A DNA stretch of 64,000 bases from Bacteroides bouchesdurhonensis. GTDB lineage: Bacteria > Bacteroidota > Bacteroidia > Bacteroidales > Bacteroidaceae. Shown piece after piece: positions 52,351-60,963 of the stretch (positions are counted from its first letter, which is position 1; the number at the start of each line of letters is the position of its first letter). The notes beneath the pieces are model-generated. The model had not been told where the DNA came from. It searched no databases and saw only the letters and a program-made list of their open reading frames with translations. The position numbers and the translations under genes are program-made. The stretch covers positions 1,693,685 to 1,757,684 of the forward strand of contig NZ_LT707006.1 of NCBI RefSeq assembly GCF_900155865.1, given 5' to 3'.

Positions 52351-53403
52351 CTAGTTTTCCAATATTTTAACTTTCTCTCCTTCTACCAGTTGATATACAC
52401 CGGCAATCACAATTTTCTCACCAGGTTTCAAACCTTGTGAAATTAGAGCCTGTGCTTCTCCGGTAGGAGCATTGACCGTTACTTCTCGTTTGTAGACTTT
52501 ATCGTCTTCAACTACCCATACATACATCTTTTTGCCTTCGCTTTCACCAAATACAGCACTGAGTGGAACGATGCACCAATTGTTTTCTACCAGTGGCCCT
52601 ACATCGGCAGTGAAACGAATGCTACATGTGAAGCCTGGTTTCACTGCATATAAATCACGATCGAATGAAGGATCATCGATTGTAATGCTGACAGGTATTC
52701 CTGTTCCTTCGGTGGAGATATCAAGATATTCTTCTAACTTTGCTTGGAATATATGTCCTTTGAATGTGTCAAACTCTACTAGGAAACGTGGTTCTTTGGC
52801 ACGAAGCAGATACAGATAGACATCAGGTATAGTGAACTTAATGCGTAAGTTTTGGGTATTGACTAGTTGCACAATACCTTCACCGGAATTGACACGTTGG
52901 TAATTCTCCACCAAACGCTTCTCAATGGAACCGTCGAAAGGAGCCGTCAGTTTAGTATCTTGCATATTATTGACCGACAATTCGTATTCCGATTTTGCCT
53001 TTTGATAGTTGGACAAGCTGATTTCATACTCTTGTACGGAGATAGCTTGGCGGGAAAGGAGCCGTTTGTTACGCTCTACTTGTGCTGCAGCTGTTTCGTA
53101 GGCTGATTTTGTAGCAGCATATTGCAAAGCAATATCCCTGGGATCGATAGCCGCAATTAGTTGTCCCTTCTTTACTTTCTCGCCTTCGATAACAGGTAGT
53201 TTTATAATTTGTCCACTGACACGAAATGCCAGTTTTACATACTCCACTGCCTCTACGATGCCTGAGAAGTTTTTCTTAATGACTGACCTTGACTCAACCA
53301 CTGTCGTTTTTACGGGACGGGGTGTCGTTTCTTTCACTTCTTTCTTTTGACCACAACTAGCCAGTATAATAGTAGCTAGTGCGATAACATACCTTCTTTT
53401 CAT
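52351..53403 (-). CDS. RND efflux periplasmic adaptor (lipoprotein)
   Basis: 350 residues. The N-terminus (VIALATIILASCGQKK) is a lipoprotein signal with Cys17. The membrane-fusion fold is complete: barrel-sandwich hybrid halves (VKLAFRVSGQIIKLPVIEGEKVKKGQLIAAID and KLTAPFDGSIEKRLVENYQRVNSGE), an alpha-helical hairpin between them (TAAAQVERNKRLLSRQAISVQEYE) and beta-barrel/MP domains to the end. It links the inner-membrane pump with the outer-membrane channel. First gene of the operon; about 100 AT-rich bases separate it from the permease gene. Confidence 0.92.
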   Translation of the reverse strand: MKRRYVIALATIILASCGQKKEVKETTPRPVKTTVVESRSVIKKNFSGIVEAVEYVKLAFRVSGQIIKLPVIEGEKVKKGQLIAAIDPRDIALQYAATKSAYETAAAQVERNKRLLSRQAISVQEYEISLSNYQKAKSEYELSVNNMQDTKLTAPFDGSIEKRLVENYQRVNSGEGIVQLVNTQNLRIKFTIPDVYLYLLRAKEPRFLVEFDTFKGHIFQAKLEEYLDISTEGTGIPVSITIDDPSFDRDLYAVKPGFTCSIRFTADVGPLVENNWCIVPLSAVFGESEGKKMYVWVVEDDKVYKREVTVNAPTGEAQALISQGLKPGEKIVIAGVYQLVEGEKVKILEN

Positions 53404-53523
53404 AAATTGTTCATTGTTTGGAGTTTCTCTGTCTTTGTTGGAGAAATAACAACTGGAAAGATAGGTATGTTCAGCCGAAATATATGTTATTAAATCTTAG
53501 TGGTATACTTAATATGTAGTGAA

Positions 53524-53567
53524 TAAAAAATAGGGTGTGTTCGTTTAAAAACACACCCTATTTTTTA
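53524..53567 (-). terminator. Terminator after rpmE2
   Basis: AAAAAATAGGGTGTGT (53525-53540) pairs perfectly with ACACACCCTATTTTTT (53551-53566), 16 bp with a 10-base loop and T-run on both strands. Confidence 0.93.
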
Positions 53568-53585
53568 TCTTAAAGAAAGATTGAA

Positions 53586-53840
53586 TTATTTCTTTTTACG
53601 GTCACCGTAACGGCTCATGAACTTATCAACGCGACCTGCTGTATCTACCAATGTAGATTTACCAGTATAGAACGGGTGAGAAGTGTTTGAGATTTCAATC
53701 TTCAGCAACGGATAAGTTTCACCTTCGAATTCGATGGTTTCTTTAGTTGCTACAGTTGATTTAGACAAAAACATATCACCGTTTGACATATCTTTGAATA
53801 CTACCGGACGGTATGATTCTGGATGAAGACCTTTTTTCAT
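53586..53840 (-). CDS. rpmE2: Ribosomal protein bL31, type B
   Basis: 84 residues, [21 protein letters not shown] to the basic tail RYGDRKKK. The type B form lacks the zinc-binding CxxC of type A; no cysteine is present. [10 protein letters not shown] and [12 protein letters not shown] are the family signatures. It is part of the 50S subunit and bridges to 30S. In many bacteria the zinc-free form replaces the zinc form under low zinc; here it may be the only copy. Single gene with its own promoter and terminator. Confidence 0.96.
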   Translation of the reverse strand: MKKGLHPESYRPVVFKDMSNGDMFLSKSTVATKETIEFEGETYPLLKIEISNTSHPFYTGKSTLVDTAGRVDKFMSRYGDRKKK

Positions 53841-53918
53841 TTCAGTATCTGCTTTAAAAAATTATTATATTCGGTTACTATTTTGGTAAGAAATAGTGTA
53901 ATGGTCATTTTCAGAGTG

Positions 53919-53926
53919 CAAAGATA
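53919..53926 (-). promoter_or_regulatory. -7 box of rpmE2
   Basis: Minus-strand TATCTTTG, a perfect box, giving a leader of about 70 bases before the ATG at 53840. Confidence 0.5.
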
Positions 53927-54068
53927 AAGTATTTCTGTGAAATAGAAAAAGGTTTTGCGAAAAAAACTTTGATTTAAGAAGGATTGCTGTTAAATTGCTC
54001 TTTTTCTATTACTATGTTTATTCTGTTTGTTTGCCTATAATTAATTTCTTGCTCGCCTATTACTAATT

Positions 54069-54132
54069 AGTTCCATAGATGTTTCTCTTTCGTTCCACAG
54101 TAGTTGAACGAAACGGAAACCCAGGTGGAACG
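54069..54132. repeat. Three tandem 20-bp units with 22-bp period (GTTCCA/TGGAAC type)
   Basis: Units at 54069-54088, 54091-54110 and 54113-54132. The middle unit reads CGTTCCA-CAGTAG-TTGAACG, one base off perfect symmetry. The first keeps only the left arm (AGTTCCA), the third only the right arm (TGGAACG). Arms recur exactly 22 bases apart, the same 7-6-7 plus 2 geometry as the array at 39.8 kb, though the arm sequence differs. Confidence 0.6.
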
Positions 54133-54353
54133 AATTAGTGTTAGCATGTGAAAATACGATGTTTAGGGTACTTAGAATTTGAATTTTACAATAATTTTCT
54201 TTAAGTGTATCAATAACGAATTTGCTGCGATGGGAAATTTACTTTGAATGTATATTTGCAAGGTAGACATTACAATATTATGCCGGAAATACACTTTGCA
54301 AGGATTTAGTGGAGTGAATTAAACCTTTTTCGACTATATTTTCTTTTCCAGCG

Positions 54354-54384
54354 TTCGTTATTAACAGGATAATGCTTACTTTTG
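54354..54384 (+). promoter_or_regulatory. Promoter of fba
   Basis: TACTTTTG (54377-54384) fits TAnnTTTG, and TTCG (54354-54357) lies exactly 19 bases before it in the -33 place. The leader is about 33 bases. Confidence 0.6.
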
Positions 54385-54423
54385 CGTAGAATTTTTATTC
54401 ACTAACAATAAATTTTAAACAAA

Positions 54424-55428
54424 ATGGTAAATTACAAAGACTTAGGCTTGGTAAACACAAGAGAAATGTTTGCTAAAGCTATCAAAGGCGGATATGCAAT
54501 TCCGGCTTTCAACTTCAACAATATGGAACAGATGCAGGCTATCATTAAGGCTGCTGTTGAAACTAAGTCTCCGGTGATTCTTCAGGTATCTAAAGGTGCT
54601 CGTCAATATGCTAATGCTACTTTGTTGCGTTACATGGCTCAGGGTGCTGTAGAATACGCAAAAGAATTAGGTTGTGCTCATCCTGAAATCGTCCTTCACC
54701 TTGACCACGGAGATACTTTCGAAACTTGTAAGTCTTGTATCGACTCAGGTTTTTCTTCAGTAATGATCGACGGTTCTCATCTTCCTTACGAAGAAAATGT
54801 AGCTTTGACTAAGAAGGTTGTAGAATACGCACATCAGTTTGATGTAACTGTAGAAGGTGAACTTGGTGTATTGGCTGGTGTAGAAGACGAAGTTTCTGCA
54901 GAACATCACACATATACTGACCCGGAAGAAGTAATTGATTTCGCTACTCGTACAGGTTGCGACTCATTGGCTATCTCTATCGGTACTTCTCATGGTGCTT
55001 ACAAATTTACTCCGGAACAATGTCATATCGATCCTGCTACAGGTGTTATGGTTCCTCCTCCATTGGCATTTGAAGTTTTGGATGCTGTTATGGAAAAACT
55101 TCCGGGATTCCCTATCGTTCTGCATGGTTCTTCTTCTGTACCTCAGGAAGAAGTTGCAACAATTAATAAATTCGGTGGTAACCTGAAAGCTGCTATCGGT
55201 ATTCCTGAAGAATGGTTGCGTAAAGCTGCTACTTCTGCAGTTTGTAAAATCAATATCGATTCAGACTCACGTCTGGCTATGACTGCTGCTATCCGTCAGA
55301 CATTTGCTGAAAAACCAGCTGAATTCGACCCACGTAAGTATCTTGGTCCGGCTCGTGACAATATGGAAAAACTGTACAAACACAAAATTATCAATGTGTT
55401 AGGTTCAGACAATAAATTGGCTAAGTAA
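54424..55428 (+). CDS. fba: Fructose-bisphosphate aldolase, class II
   Basis: 334 residues. FNFNNMEQMQAIIKAA near the N-terminus, LHLDHGDTFETCKSCI around 95 (zinc-ligand His and catalytic Asp), VEGELGVLAGVED with metal-site Glu, SIGTSHGAYKF and VLHGSSSVPQE with further zinc His residues mark a class II zinc aldolase. It splits fructose-1,6-bisphosphate into two triose phosphates in glycolysis. Codons are strongly biased to those of highly expressed genes, more than in its neighbours. It is a single gene with a clean promoter and terminator. Confidence 0.97.
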   Translation: MVNYKDLGLVNTREMFAKAIKGGYAIPAFNFNNMEQMQAIIKAAVETKSPVILQVSKGARQYANATLLRYMAQGAVEYAKELGCAHPEIVLHLDHGDTFETCKSCIDSGFSSVMIDGSHLPYEENVALTKKVVEYAHQFDVTVEGELGVLAGVEDEVSAEHHTYTDPEEVIDFATRTGCDSLAISIGTSHGAYKFTPEQCHIDPATGVMVPPPLAFEVLDAVMEKLPGFPIVLHGSSSVPQEEVATINKFGGNLKAAIGIPEEWLRKAATSAVCKINIDSDSRLAMTAAIRQTFAEKPAEFDPRKYLGPARDNMEKLYKHKIINVLGSDNKLAK

Positions 55429-55449
55429 TTATTAGCGAATCTTATCATA

Positions 55450-55488
55450 AAGAAAGGCTGCAATCTGTTGAAGGTTGTAGCCTTTTCT
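55450..55488 (+). terminator. Terminator after fba
   Basis: AAAGGCTGCAA (55453-55463) pairs with TTGTAGCCTTT (55475-55485) with one G-U pair, followed by TCTTG and T-rich sequence. Confidence 0.85.
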
Positions 55489-55569
55489 TGTTTCTTTCCG
55501 GTAGATGCAGGCTGTCCGTTCCGGAAAAAATCTTCTATCTTTTGTTTGCTTTGATTATCTTTCTTATTC

Positions 55570-56038
55570 TTGGCCTGTAAGTGTAAGATACTGGCGGAAC
55601 TATCTGTTTCGATCATTAAACTGCTTTCTTTTAATGCCTCTTGATATTTCTCTAAAGATAAAAGTAAAGTAATGTGTTGAATACGTGCATATTTGTTTTT
55701 AGGAGCTAAAGCAACTGTTCGTTCATAGTATTTTAGTGCCTGATTGTTTTGCGCTAGTTTCCGGCAACAATCTGCAGCTTCGATAAATCGCGTGTGTTGA
55801 TCGTATCTCTGGATATCACCTCTTGGTAGGCAGTGAGGGCTTCTTTATTTAATCTTAGCCCTTGTAAAGCTTTTCCCTTTTGTAAGAGTAGTGGGACAGT
55901 CTGTTCTTTTTGCTCAATGAGATAAAGTGCGGTCTCATAATCATAGTTAGCCATTGCTTCCTGAATTCGGCCTATGCGCTGAGCCTTTAATAGGGTTGTA
56001 GTAGAACAGAGGAATAAAAGAAGAAGAACTTGTTTCAT
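55570..56038 (-). pseudogene. Frameshifted and truncated TPR-repeat protein gene
   Basis: The ATG at 56038 opens a secreted TPR protein (MKQVLLLLFLCSTTTLLKAQ, then YDYETALYLIEQKEQTVPLL and GLRLNKEALTAYQEVISRD) that stops at TAG after 94 codons (55754). From about 55800 downward the TPR sequence carries on in another frame: RFIEAADCCRKLAQNNQALK, YYERTVALAPKNKYARI and LLLSLEKYQEALKESSLMIE. A one-base shift near 55780-55805 therefore breaks the gene. Recognisable homology ends at about 55572, where the sequence runs into unrelated bases and the fba terminator, so the 3' half is lost as well. Confidence 0.75.
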
Positions 56039-56178
56039 AAGTGATGATCTTAGTTTGTTGTTTATGAAAATGCAAGTTACTAAAATAATTGTCCTTACGA
56101 AATCTTCGTAGGAAGCCTTATATAAATTAACGTGATAGAATATTATAAGGAAAAGATGCGAATATGTTGAGGTGTAAT

Positions 56179-56215
56179 AAAAAAGCCTCTTCCGATTTCC
56201 GAGAGAGGCTTTTTT
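56179..56215 (-). terminator. Terminator of the methylmalonyl-CoA decarboxylase operon
   Basis: AAAAAGCCTCT (56180-56190) pairs with AGAGGCTTTTT (56204-56214). On the minus strand it ends in a T-run, 20 bases after the beta-subunit stop. Confidence 0.88.
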
Positions 56216-56234
56216 ATAATGATGGATGATTTGT

Positions 56235-57404
56235 TTACATCAAGAATCCAAGCAAGATACCGGCAGCAACTGCTGATCCGATTACTCCTGCTACGTTCGG
56301 ACCCATAGCGTGCATTAACAAATAGTTGGTAGAATCATATTCTAAACCTACTACTTGAGAAATACGTGCAGAGTCGGGAACAGCAGATACACCTGCGTTA
56401 CCTATCAATGGGTTAATCTTGTTACCTTTCTTCAGGAATAAATTGAAGAATTTAACAAAAAGTACTCCCGAAGCAGTAGCAATGACAAATGACAATGCAC
56501 CTAGAGCGAAAATCTTGATAGAATCCCAAGTCAGGAACTCTGATGCTTGTGTAGAAGCACCTACAGTCAGACCTAACAGAATTGTAATTGTATCAATCAA
56601 CGGACCGCTTGCTGTATTGGCAAGACGACGAGTTACACCACTTTCTTTCAATAAGTTACCAAAGAACAGCATACCTAGCAAAGGCAAACCGGAAGGTACT
56701 AGGAAGCAAGTTAGCAGCAAACCGATGATCGGGAAAATCACCTTTTCAGTATGAGAAACAGCACGTGGAGGTTTCATACGGATCAAACGTTCGTGTTTCG
56801 TGGTGAGCAGACGCATAATAGGCGGCTGTATCACCGGTACTAACGCCATATAAGAGTACGCAGATACTGCAATCGCTCCCATTAAGTTAGGTGCTAGTTT
56901 AGACGAAAGGAAGATTGCCGTTGGACCGTCGGCTCCGCCAATGATACCAATAGCACCAGCCTGCATCGGATCGAATCCCATTTCTAGTGCAATCATGTAA
57001 GCTCCAAAAATACCAAACTGTGCAGCAGCACCGATTAACATTAATTTCGGGTTCGATATCAGTGCCGAGAAATCAGTCATGGCACCAATACCCAAGAAAA
57101 TGAGTGGCGGATACCAACCGGATGTTACTCCCTGATATAATATATTCAACACAGAACCTTCTTCATAAATACCGACTTTCAAACCGGCTTCCATGTTGAA
57201 AGGTATATTACCGATTAATATACCGAATCCGATAGGAATCAGCAACATCGGTTCAAACTCCTTAGCAACCGCCAGATAGATGAAAAACAAACCTATCACA
57301 ATCATAGCGATATGTCCTATGGTAGCGTTCGCAAATCCCGTATAAGTCCAGAAGTCAGCTAAGTTGTTTCCTAAAAAGTTAATAAAATCTCCCATATCAT
57401 TCAA
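56235..57404 (-). CDS. mmdB: Methylmalonyl-CoA decarboxylase beta subunit, Na+-translocating
   Basis: 389 residues, many membrane helices. LIFLGIGAMTDFSALISNPKLMLIGAAAQ, GIIGGADGPTAIFLSS and GNAGVSAVPDSARISQ ... GPNVAGVIGSAVAAG are the decarboxylase beta-subunit motifs. Paralogous to the oadB product at 46570. The subunit discharges carboxybiotin and exports Na+. Its start overlaps the end of the biotin carrier gene by 8 bases. Assignment to methylmalonyl-CoA rather than glutaconyl- or oxaloacetate substrate rests on the adjacent epimerase and carboxyltransferase genes. Confidence 0.9.
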   Translation of the reverse strand: MNDMGDFINFLGNNLADFWTYTGFANATIGHIAMIVIGLFFIYLAVAKEFEPMLLIPIGFGILIGNIPFNMEAGLKVGIYEEGSVLNILYQGVTSGWYPPLIFLGIGAMTDFSALISNPKLMLIGAAAQFGIFGAYMIALEMGFDPMQAGAIGIIGGADGPTAIFLSSKLAPNLMGAIAVSAYSYMALVPVIQPPIMRLLTTKHERLIRMKPPRAVSHTEKVIFPIIGLLLTCFLVPSGLPLLGMLFFGNLLKESGVTRRLANTASGPLIDTITILLGLTVGASTQASEFLTWDSIKIFALGALSFVIATASGVLFVKFFNLFLKKGNKINPLIGNAGVSAVPDSARISQVVGLEYDSTNYLLMHAMGPNVAGVIGSAVAAGILLGFLM

Positions 57405-57834
57405 TAATTACGAGGTCATTACCTTCAAGAACTGAATCTCCCTTATTTACGTTGATAGCAGTAATTTTACCGTCTTTATCAGCGTTGATATTGTTTTCCA
57501 TTTTCATGGCTTCCAGGATAATAATAGTCTGTCCTTTCTTTACTGTATCACCTACATTCACTTTGATATCGAGGATCACACCAGGAAGTGGAGACTTCAC
57601 ACCTGATTTACCGCTGGAAGCTACAGCAGGTTTAACTACTTGCGTAGTAGGAGTAGCAGGAGCAGTCGATACTGGACGTACAACTGGCTTCACTACAGTT
57701 TGCTTCACTGGTTGTTGCTCCATTTCTACTTTATAAGGAGTACCGTTCACTTCTACATGAGCGATATTATCTTCAATATCTCCAATCGTTACTTTATATA
57801 AGTTACCATTGATTTTATATTTATATTCTTTCAT
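57397..57834 (-). CDS. mmdC: Biotin carrier subunit of the decarboxylase
   Basis: 145 residues: an N-terminal beta segment (KEYKYKINGNLYKVTIGDIE), a Pro/Ala/Val/Thr-rich flexible linker at about 42-72, and a biotinyl domain with LEAMKMEN, biotin on Lys111. PLPGVILDIKVNVGDTVKKGQ is the lipoyl/biotinyl fold start. It carries CO2 from the carboxyltransferase to the membrane beta subunit. In the oxaloacetate system in this window the same domain is fused to the alpha chain, so the two machines differ in build. Confidence 0.93.
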   Translation of the reverse strand: MKEYKYKINGNLYKVTIGDIEDNIAHVEVNGTPYKVEMEQQPVKQTVVKPVVRPVSTAPATPTTQVVKPAVASSGKSGVKSPLPGVILDIKVNVGDTVKKGQTIIILEAMKMENNINADKDGKITAINVNKGDSVLEGNDLVIIE

Positions 57835-57858
57835 CGTTTTATCTTTTTATTGAGTGAC

Positions 57859-58779
57859 TTACTTTTTGTTGGGAGTTTCACGCAGTGTATAAATCTTTGA
57901 ACTCCATGGTGAATAGCTACGTTTCACACGAGTGATGGTCAGCACTGTTTCTTCTACGTCGTGTACATCACTCTGCATCTCATGCAGAGCCATAGCAATA
58001 GCAGCATAAACATCGCCCGGAGCTTGTGTCAATTCTTTCGCTTCATGCTTATCGATGCCTTTAGCCCTCATTGCATTACGTTTGCTCAGATTAACAGAGA
58101 TTTTACCAACAATTTTGAAAGCGATATAAAGAAGAATTAAACCTGTAAATACAACGCTCATAGCAGAAATAGACATACCGATACCGACAGCATCATGCTC
58201 TTCGAATTTTTCCATTTTAGCATTACTGTTGATCGTTTTGTTGTTAGTGCTTGGAGTCACATATTTGTCAGGAGATCCACCTTTTACTTCCCATTTATCA
58301 GCAGCATCGCTGACACGTGCATACGATTCGTTAACAGACAGCGTTCCTGCAGGAACTACAATTTGGTCAATCAACTTACGACCTGAATCGAATAAACCAA
58401 TCCAGTTGTCGGTCTGTGTATTTAACTTGAAGTTGGTGTGGAATGTTCCACGGTTAGGTTCGCCGTCTGCCCAGAATAAAGCATGTTGACGCGGTTTTAC
58501 CAAGGTTAGTACGTCTCCTTTAGGGATAAAGTATGTTACAGTATCCCCAGGCTGACTGCTTACTTTGAGCAGCCAGCCGGCCAGATCGGCACTACCGTAT
58601 GATCTGTTGAATATTTCAATCCATGCACTGTGTAATCCGTAGTCGTCCTGAAAGTTACTTTGGTTGTCAATCAGTACTTCATTCAATAACAGTTTATTGT
58701 TTGATTTTTGTTCTTGGCAAGAGCACAAACCAATCAACATCAACAAGGAAAGGAATATTCCGATTTTGGTTTTATTCAT
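57859..58779 (-). CDS. Lipoprotein with lamin-tail domain fused to an OadG-like decarboxylase gamma/delta subunit
   Basis: 306 residues. A lipoprotein signal (IGIFLSLLMLIGLCSC, Cys19 or Cys21) is followed by a lamin-tail (LTD) domain at about 30-165: LLNEVLIDNQ, HSAWIEIFNRSYGSADLAGW, PRQHALFWADGEPNRGTFH and GLFDSGRKLIDQIVVP. A membrane helix at about 198-222 (MSISAMSVVFTGLILLYIAFKI) with the OadG-type VVFTGLILL phrase leads to a cytoplasmic-looking tail (MRAKGIDKHEAKEL ... DVYAAIAMALHEM). The position between alpha and biotin-carrier genes is that of the small decarboxylase anchor subunit, here enlarged by a periplasmic domain. Confidence 0.82.
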   Translation of the reverse strand: MNKTKIGIFLSLLMLIGLCSCQEQKSNNKLLLNEVLIDNQSNFQDDYGLHSAWIEIFNRSYGSADLAGWLLKVSSQPGDTVTYFIPKGDVLTLVKPRQHALFWADGEPNRGTFHTNFKLNTQTDNWIGLFDSGRKLIDQIVVPAGTLSVNESYARVSDAADKWEVKGGSPDKYVTPSTNNKTINSNAKMEKFEEHDAVGIGMSISAMSVVFTGLILLYIAFKIVGKISVNLSKRNAMRAKGIDKHEAKELTQAPGDVYAAIAMALHEMQSDVHDVEETVLTITRVKRSYSPWSSKIYTLRETPNKK

Positions 58780-58800
58780 AATCGTTTTTCTTTTTAATGT

Positions 58801-60354
58801 TTACAATGGAATGTTACCATGCTTCTTAGAAGGATTGGCTAATTTCTTAGTCTGCAACTGTTGCAAGGCACGGATGATACGGAAACGAGTATTACGCGGT
58901 TCGATAACATCATCGATATAGCCATATTTAGCTGCATTATAAGGATTAGCAAATAATTTAGTGTATTCCGCTTCTTTTTCAGCAAGGAATTGAGCCGGGT
59001 TTTCTTGATCTTTAGCTTCTCTCGCATAAAGTACTTCTACAGCACCGGCACCACCCATAACTGCGATCTCGGCTGTCGGCCATGCATAATTCATATCGCC
59101 ACGAAGTTGTTTACAGCTCATTACGATGTGAGAACCACCATATGATTTACGTAGAGTGACTGTTACTTTGGGAACAGTAGCTTCTCCGTAAGCATATAAC
59201 AATTTTGCCCCGTGCAGGATAACACCATTATATTCCTGTCCTGTTCCCGGAAGGAATCCCGGAACGTCTACTAATGATACGATTGGAATGTTGAATGCAT
59301 CACAGAAACGAACGAAGCGCGCACCTTTACGGGATGCGTTGCTGTCCAGTACACCTGCCAGATATTTGGGCTGATTAGCAACAATACCAACAGATTGTCC
59401 GTTGAAACGTGCAAAACCAATGATGATATTTTTTGCGAAGTCTTTCTGAACTTCAAGGAACTCACCATTATCGACAATTGCACCGATTATTTCATACATA
59501 TCGTATGGCTTATTCGGATTGTCGGGTATGATTTCGTTCAGTGAATCTTCCAGACGGTCAATTGGATCTGTACAATCTATATAAGGAGGCTCTTCCAAAT
59601 TGTTTTGAGGGATATAACCTAGTAATTTGCGGATTAGAGCCAAACCTTCTTCTTCGGTAGAAGCTGTGAAATGAGTAACACCGGATTTAGTAGAGTGTAC
59701 GCTTGCACCACCTAAATTTTCCTGAGATACGTCTTCACCTGTTACAGTCTTTACAACTTTCGGTCCGGTAAGGAACATATAAGAAGTTCCTTCCATCATC
59801 AATGTGAAGTCAGTCAGTGCCGGAGAATAAACTGCACCACCTGCACAAGGACCAAAGATACCTGAGATTTGAGGAATCACACCGGAAGCAAGGATATTGC
59901 GTTGGAAAATTTCTGCGTAACCTGCTAATGCATTGATACCTTCCTGAATACGTGCACCACCCGAATCGTTAATGCCGATACAAGGAGCACCCATTTTCAT
60001 TGCCTGATCCATAATCTTACAGATCTTAAGAGACATGGTTTCTGACAATGAACCGGCAGAAACGGTAAAGTCTTGTGCGAAGATATATACCAAGCGACCT
60101 TCGATTGTACCGCAACCGGTTACTACACCGTCGCCAGGATAATGTTTTTTCTCCATGCCGAAGTTGGTACATCTATGTTCAACGAACATGTCCATTTCTT
60201 CGAAGCTACCTTCATCAAGCAACATAGCTATGCGTTCGCGTGCTGTGTATTTACCTTTTTCATGTTGTTTGGCAATTGCTTTTTCACCGCCTCCAATGCG
60301 CGCTACGGCACGGCGTTCGATAAGCTCTTTAATTTTGTCAAGTTGATTACTCAT
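58801..60354 (-). CDS. mmdA: Methylmalonyl-CoA decarboxylase alpha / propionyl-CoA carboxyltransferase
   Basis: 517 residues, a complete acyl-CoA carboxyltransferase. N-terminal half: [58 protein letters not shown] and [13 protein letters not shown] (oxyanion region). C-terminal half: [20 protein letters not shown] and [17 protein letters not shown]. It transfers the carboxyl group from (S)-methylmalonyl-CoA to biotin in the propionate branch; the reverse is possible. Followed by the LTD-gamma, biotin carrier and beta genes, and preceded by the epimerase, so the gene order covers the full end of the succinate-propionate pathway apart from the mutase. Confidence 0.94.
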   Translation of the reverse strand: MSNQLDKIKELIERRAVARIGGGEKAIAKQHEKGKYTARERIAMLLDEGSFEEMDMFVEHRCTNFGMEKKHYPGDGVVTGCGTIEGRLVYIFAQDFTVSAGSLSETMSLKICKIMDQAMKMGAPCIGINDSGGARIQEGINALAGYAEIFQRNILASGVIPQISGIFGPCAGGAVYSPALTDFTLMMEGTSYMFLTGPKVVKTVTGEDVSQENLGGASVHSTKSGVTHFTASTEEEGLALIRKLLGYIPQNNLEEPPYIDCTDPIDRLEDSLNEIIPDNPNKPYDMYEIIGAIVDNGEFLEVQKDFAKNIIIGFARFNGQSVGIVANQPKYLAGVLDSNASRKGARFVRFCDAFNIPIVSLVDVPGFLPGTGQEYNGVILHGAKLLYAYGEATVPKVTVTLRKSYGGSHIVMSCKQLRGDMNYAWPTAEIAVMGGAGAVEVLYAREAKDQENPAQFLAEKEAEYTKLFANPYNAAKYGYIDDVIEPRNTRFRIIRALQQLQTKKLANPSKKHGNIPL

Positions 60355-60383
60355 GAGTTCTTGTAGTTTTTAGAGTTTATAGA

Positions 60384-60788
60384 TTAATGTTCGCAGAGTT
60401 CTGTCAATACTCCCAAAGTAGATTTCGGGTGAAGGAAAGCGATATTCAATCCTTCTGCACCTTTGCGGGGAGCTTTGTCGATCAAACGGATCTCTTTGCT
60501 TTCTGCTTCTGCCAAAGCATCAGCCACACCGTCTTCTACTGCGAATGCAACATGGTGCACACCCACTCCTTTATTTTCAATGAATTTAGCAATAGTACTT
60601 TCAGGGCAGGTTGGCTCCAATAACTCAATTTTTGTTTCACCTACTTTTAAGAAAGCTGTTCTTACTTTTTGGTCTTCTACTGTTTCGATGTTGTAACATT
60701 TCAAACCTAATACATTTTCGTAGTAAGGAAGGGCTTCTTCAATGCTTTTTACGGCAATGCCCAGATGCTCAATGTGTGAAATCTTCAT
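60384..60788 (-). CDS. mce: Methylmalonyl-CoA epimerase
   Basis: 134 residues, a glyoxalase/VOC fold. The metal ligands fall in ISHIEHLGIAV (His7), the GVGVHHVAFAVED segment and a late Glu (TELCEH). NVLGLKCYNIETVEDQKVRTAFLKVG is typical of bacterial epimerases. It interconverts (R)- and (S)-methylmalonyl-CoA, linking the B12-dependent mutase to the decarboxylase. First gene of the minus-strand operon and 29 bases ahead of mmdA. A TATGCTTTGC sequence upstream near 60824 is close to, but not exactly, a -7 box. Confidence 0.94.
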   Translation of the reverse strand: MKISHIEHLGIAVKSIEEALPYYENVLGLKCYNIETVEDQKVRTAFLKVGETKIELLEPTCPESTIAKFIENKGVGVHHVAFAVEDGVADALAEAESKEIRLIDKAPRKGAEGLNIAFLHPKSTLGVLTELCEH

Positions 60789-60963
60789 AACGAATTTATT
60801 TTAAATTGGTTTTAAATCTGTTTTTGCAAAGCATAAAACAAGCACAAAGAAAGACATTTCTTACCTAATAAAGAAATTTTTCAGCATTTAATTATTGGAC
60901 GATAAAAGATAAAAAGTGGTAAGAATGGAGGATAAAGGAACTTTTGCAATCCTGAGATTGCAT

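Larger units (their letters stand above)
53841..54423. other. Divergent intergenic region between rpmE2 and fba
   Basis: About 580 bases. It holds the rpmE2 promoter (53919-53926), the fba promoter (54354-54384) and the second 22-bp array (54069-54132). The rest is AT-rich with no open frame of note and no RNA gene that I recognise. Confidence 0.6.

Noticed and set aside
55296..55616. Independent 106-codon gene overlapping the end of fba
   Set aside because: Its first residues are the end of the broken TPR protein in the shifted frame, and the rest is antisense to fba.
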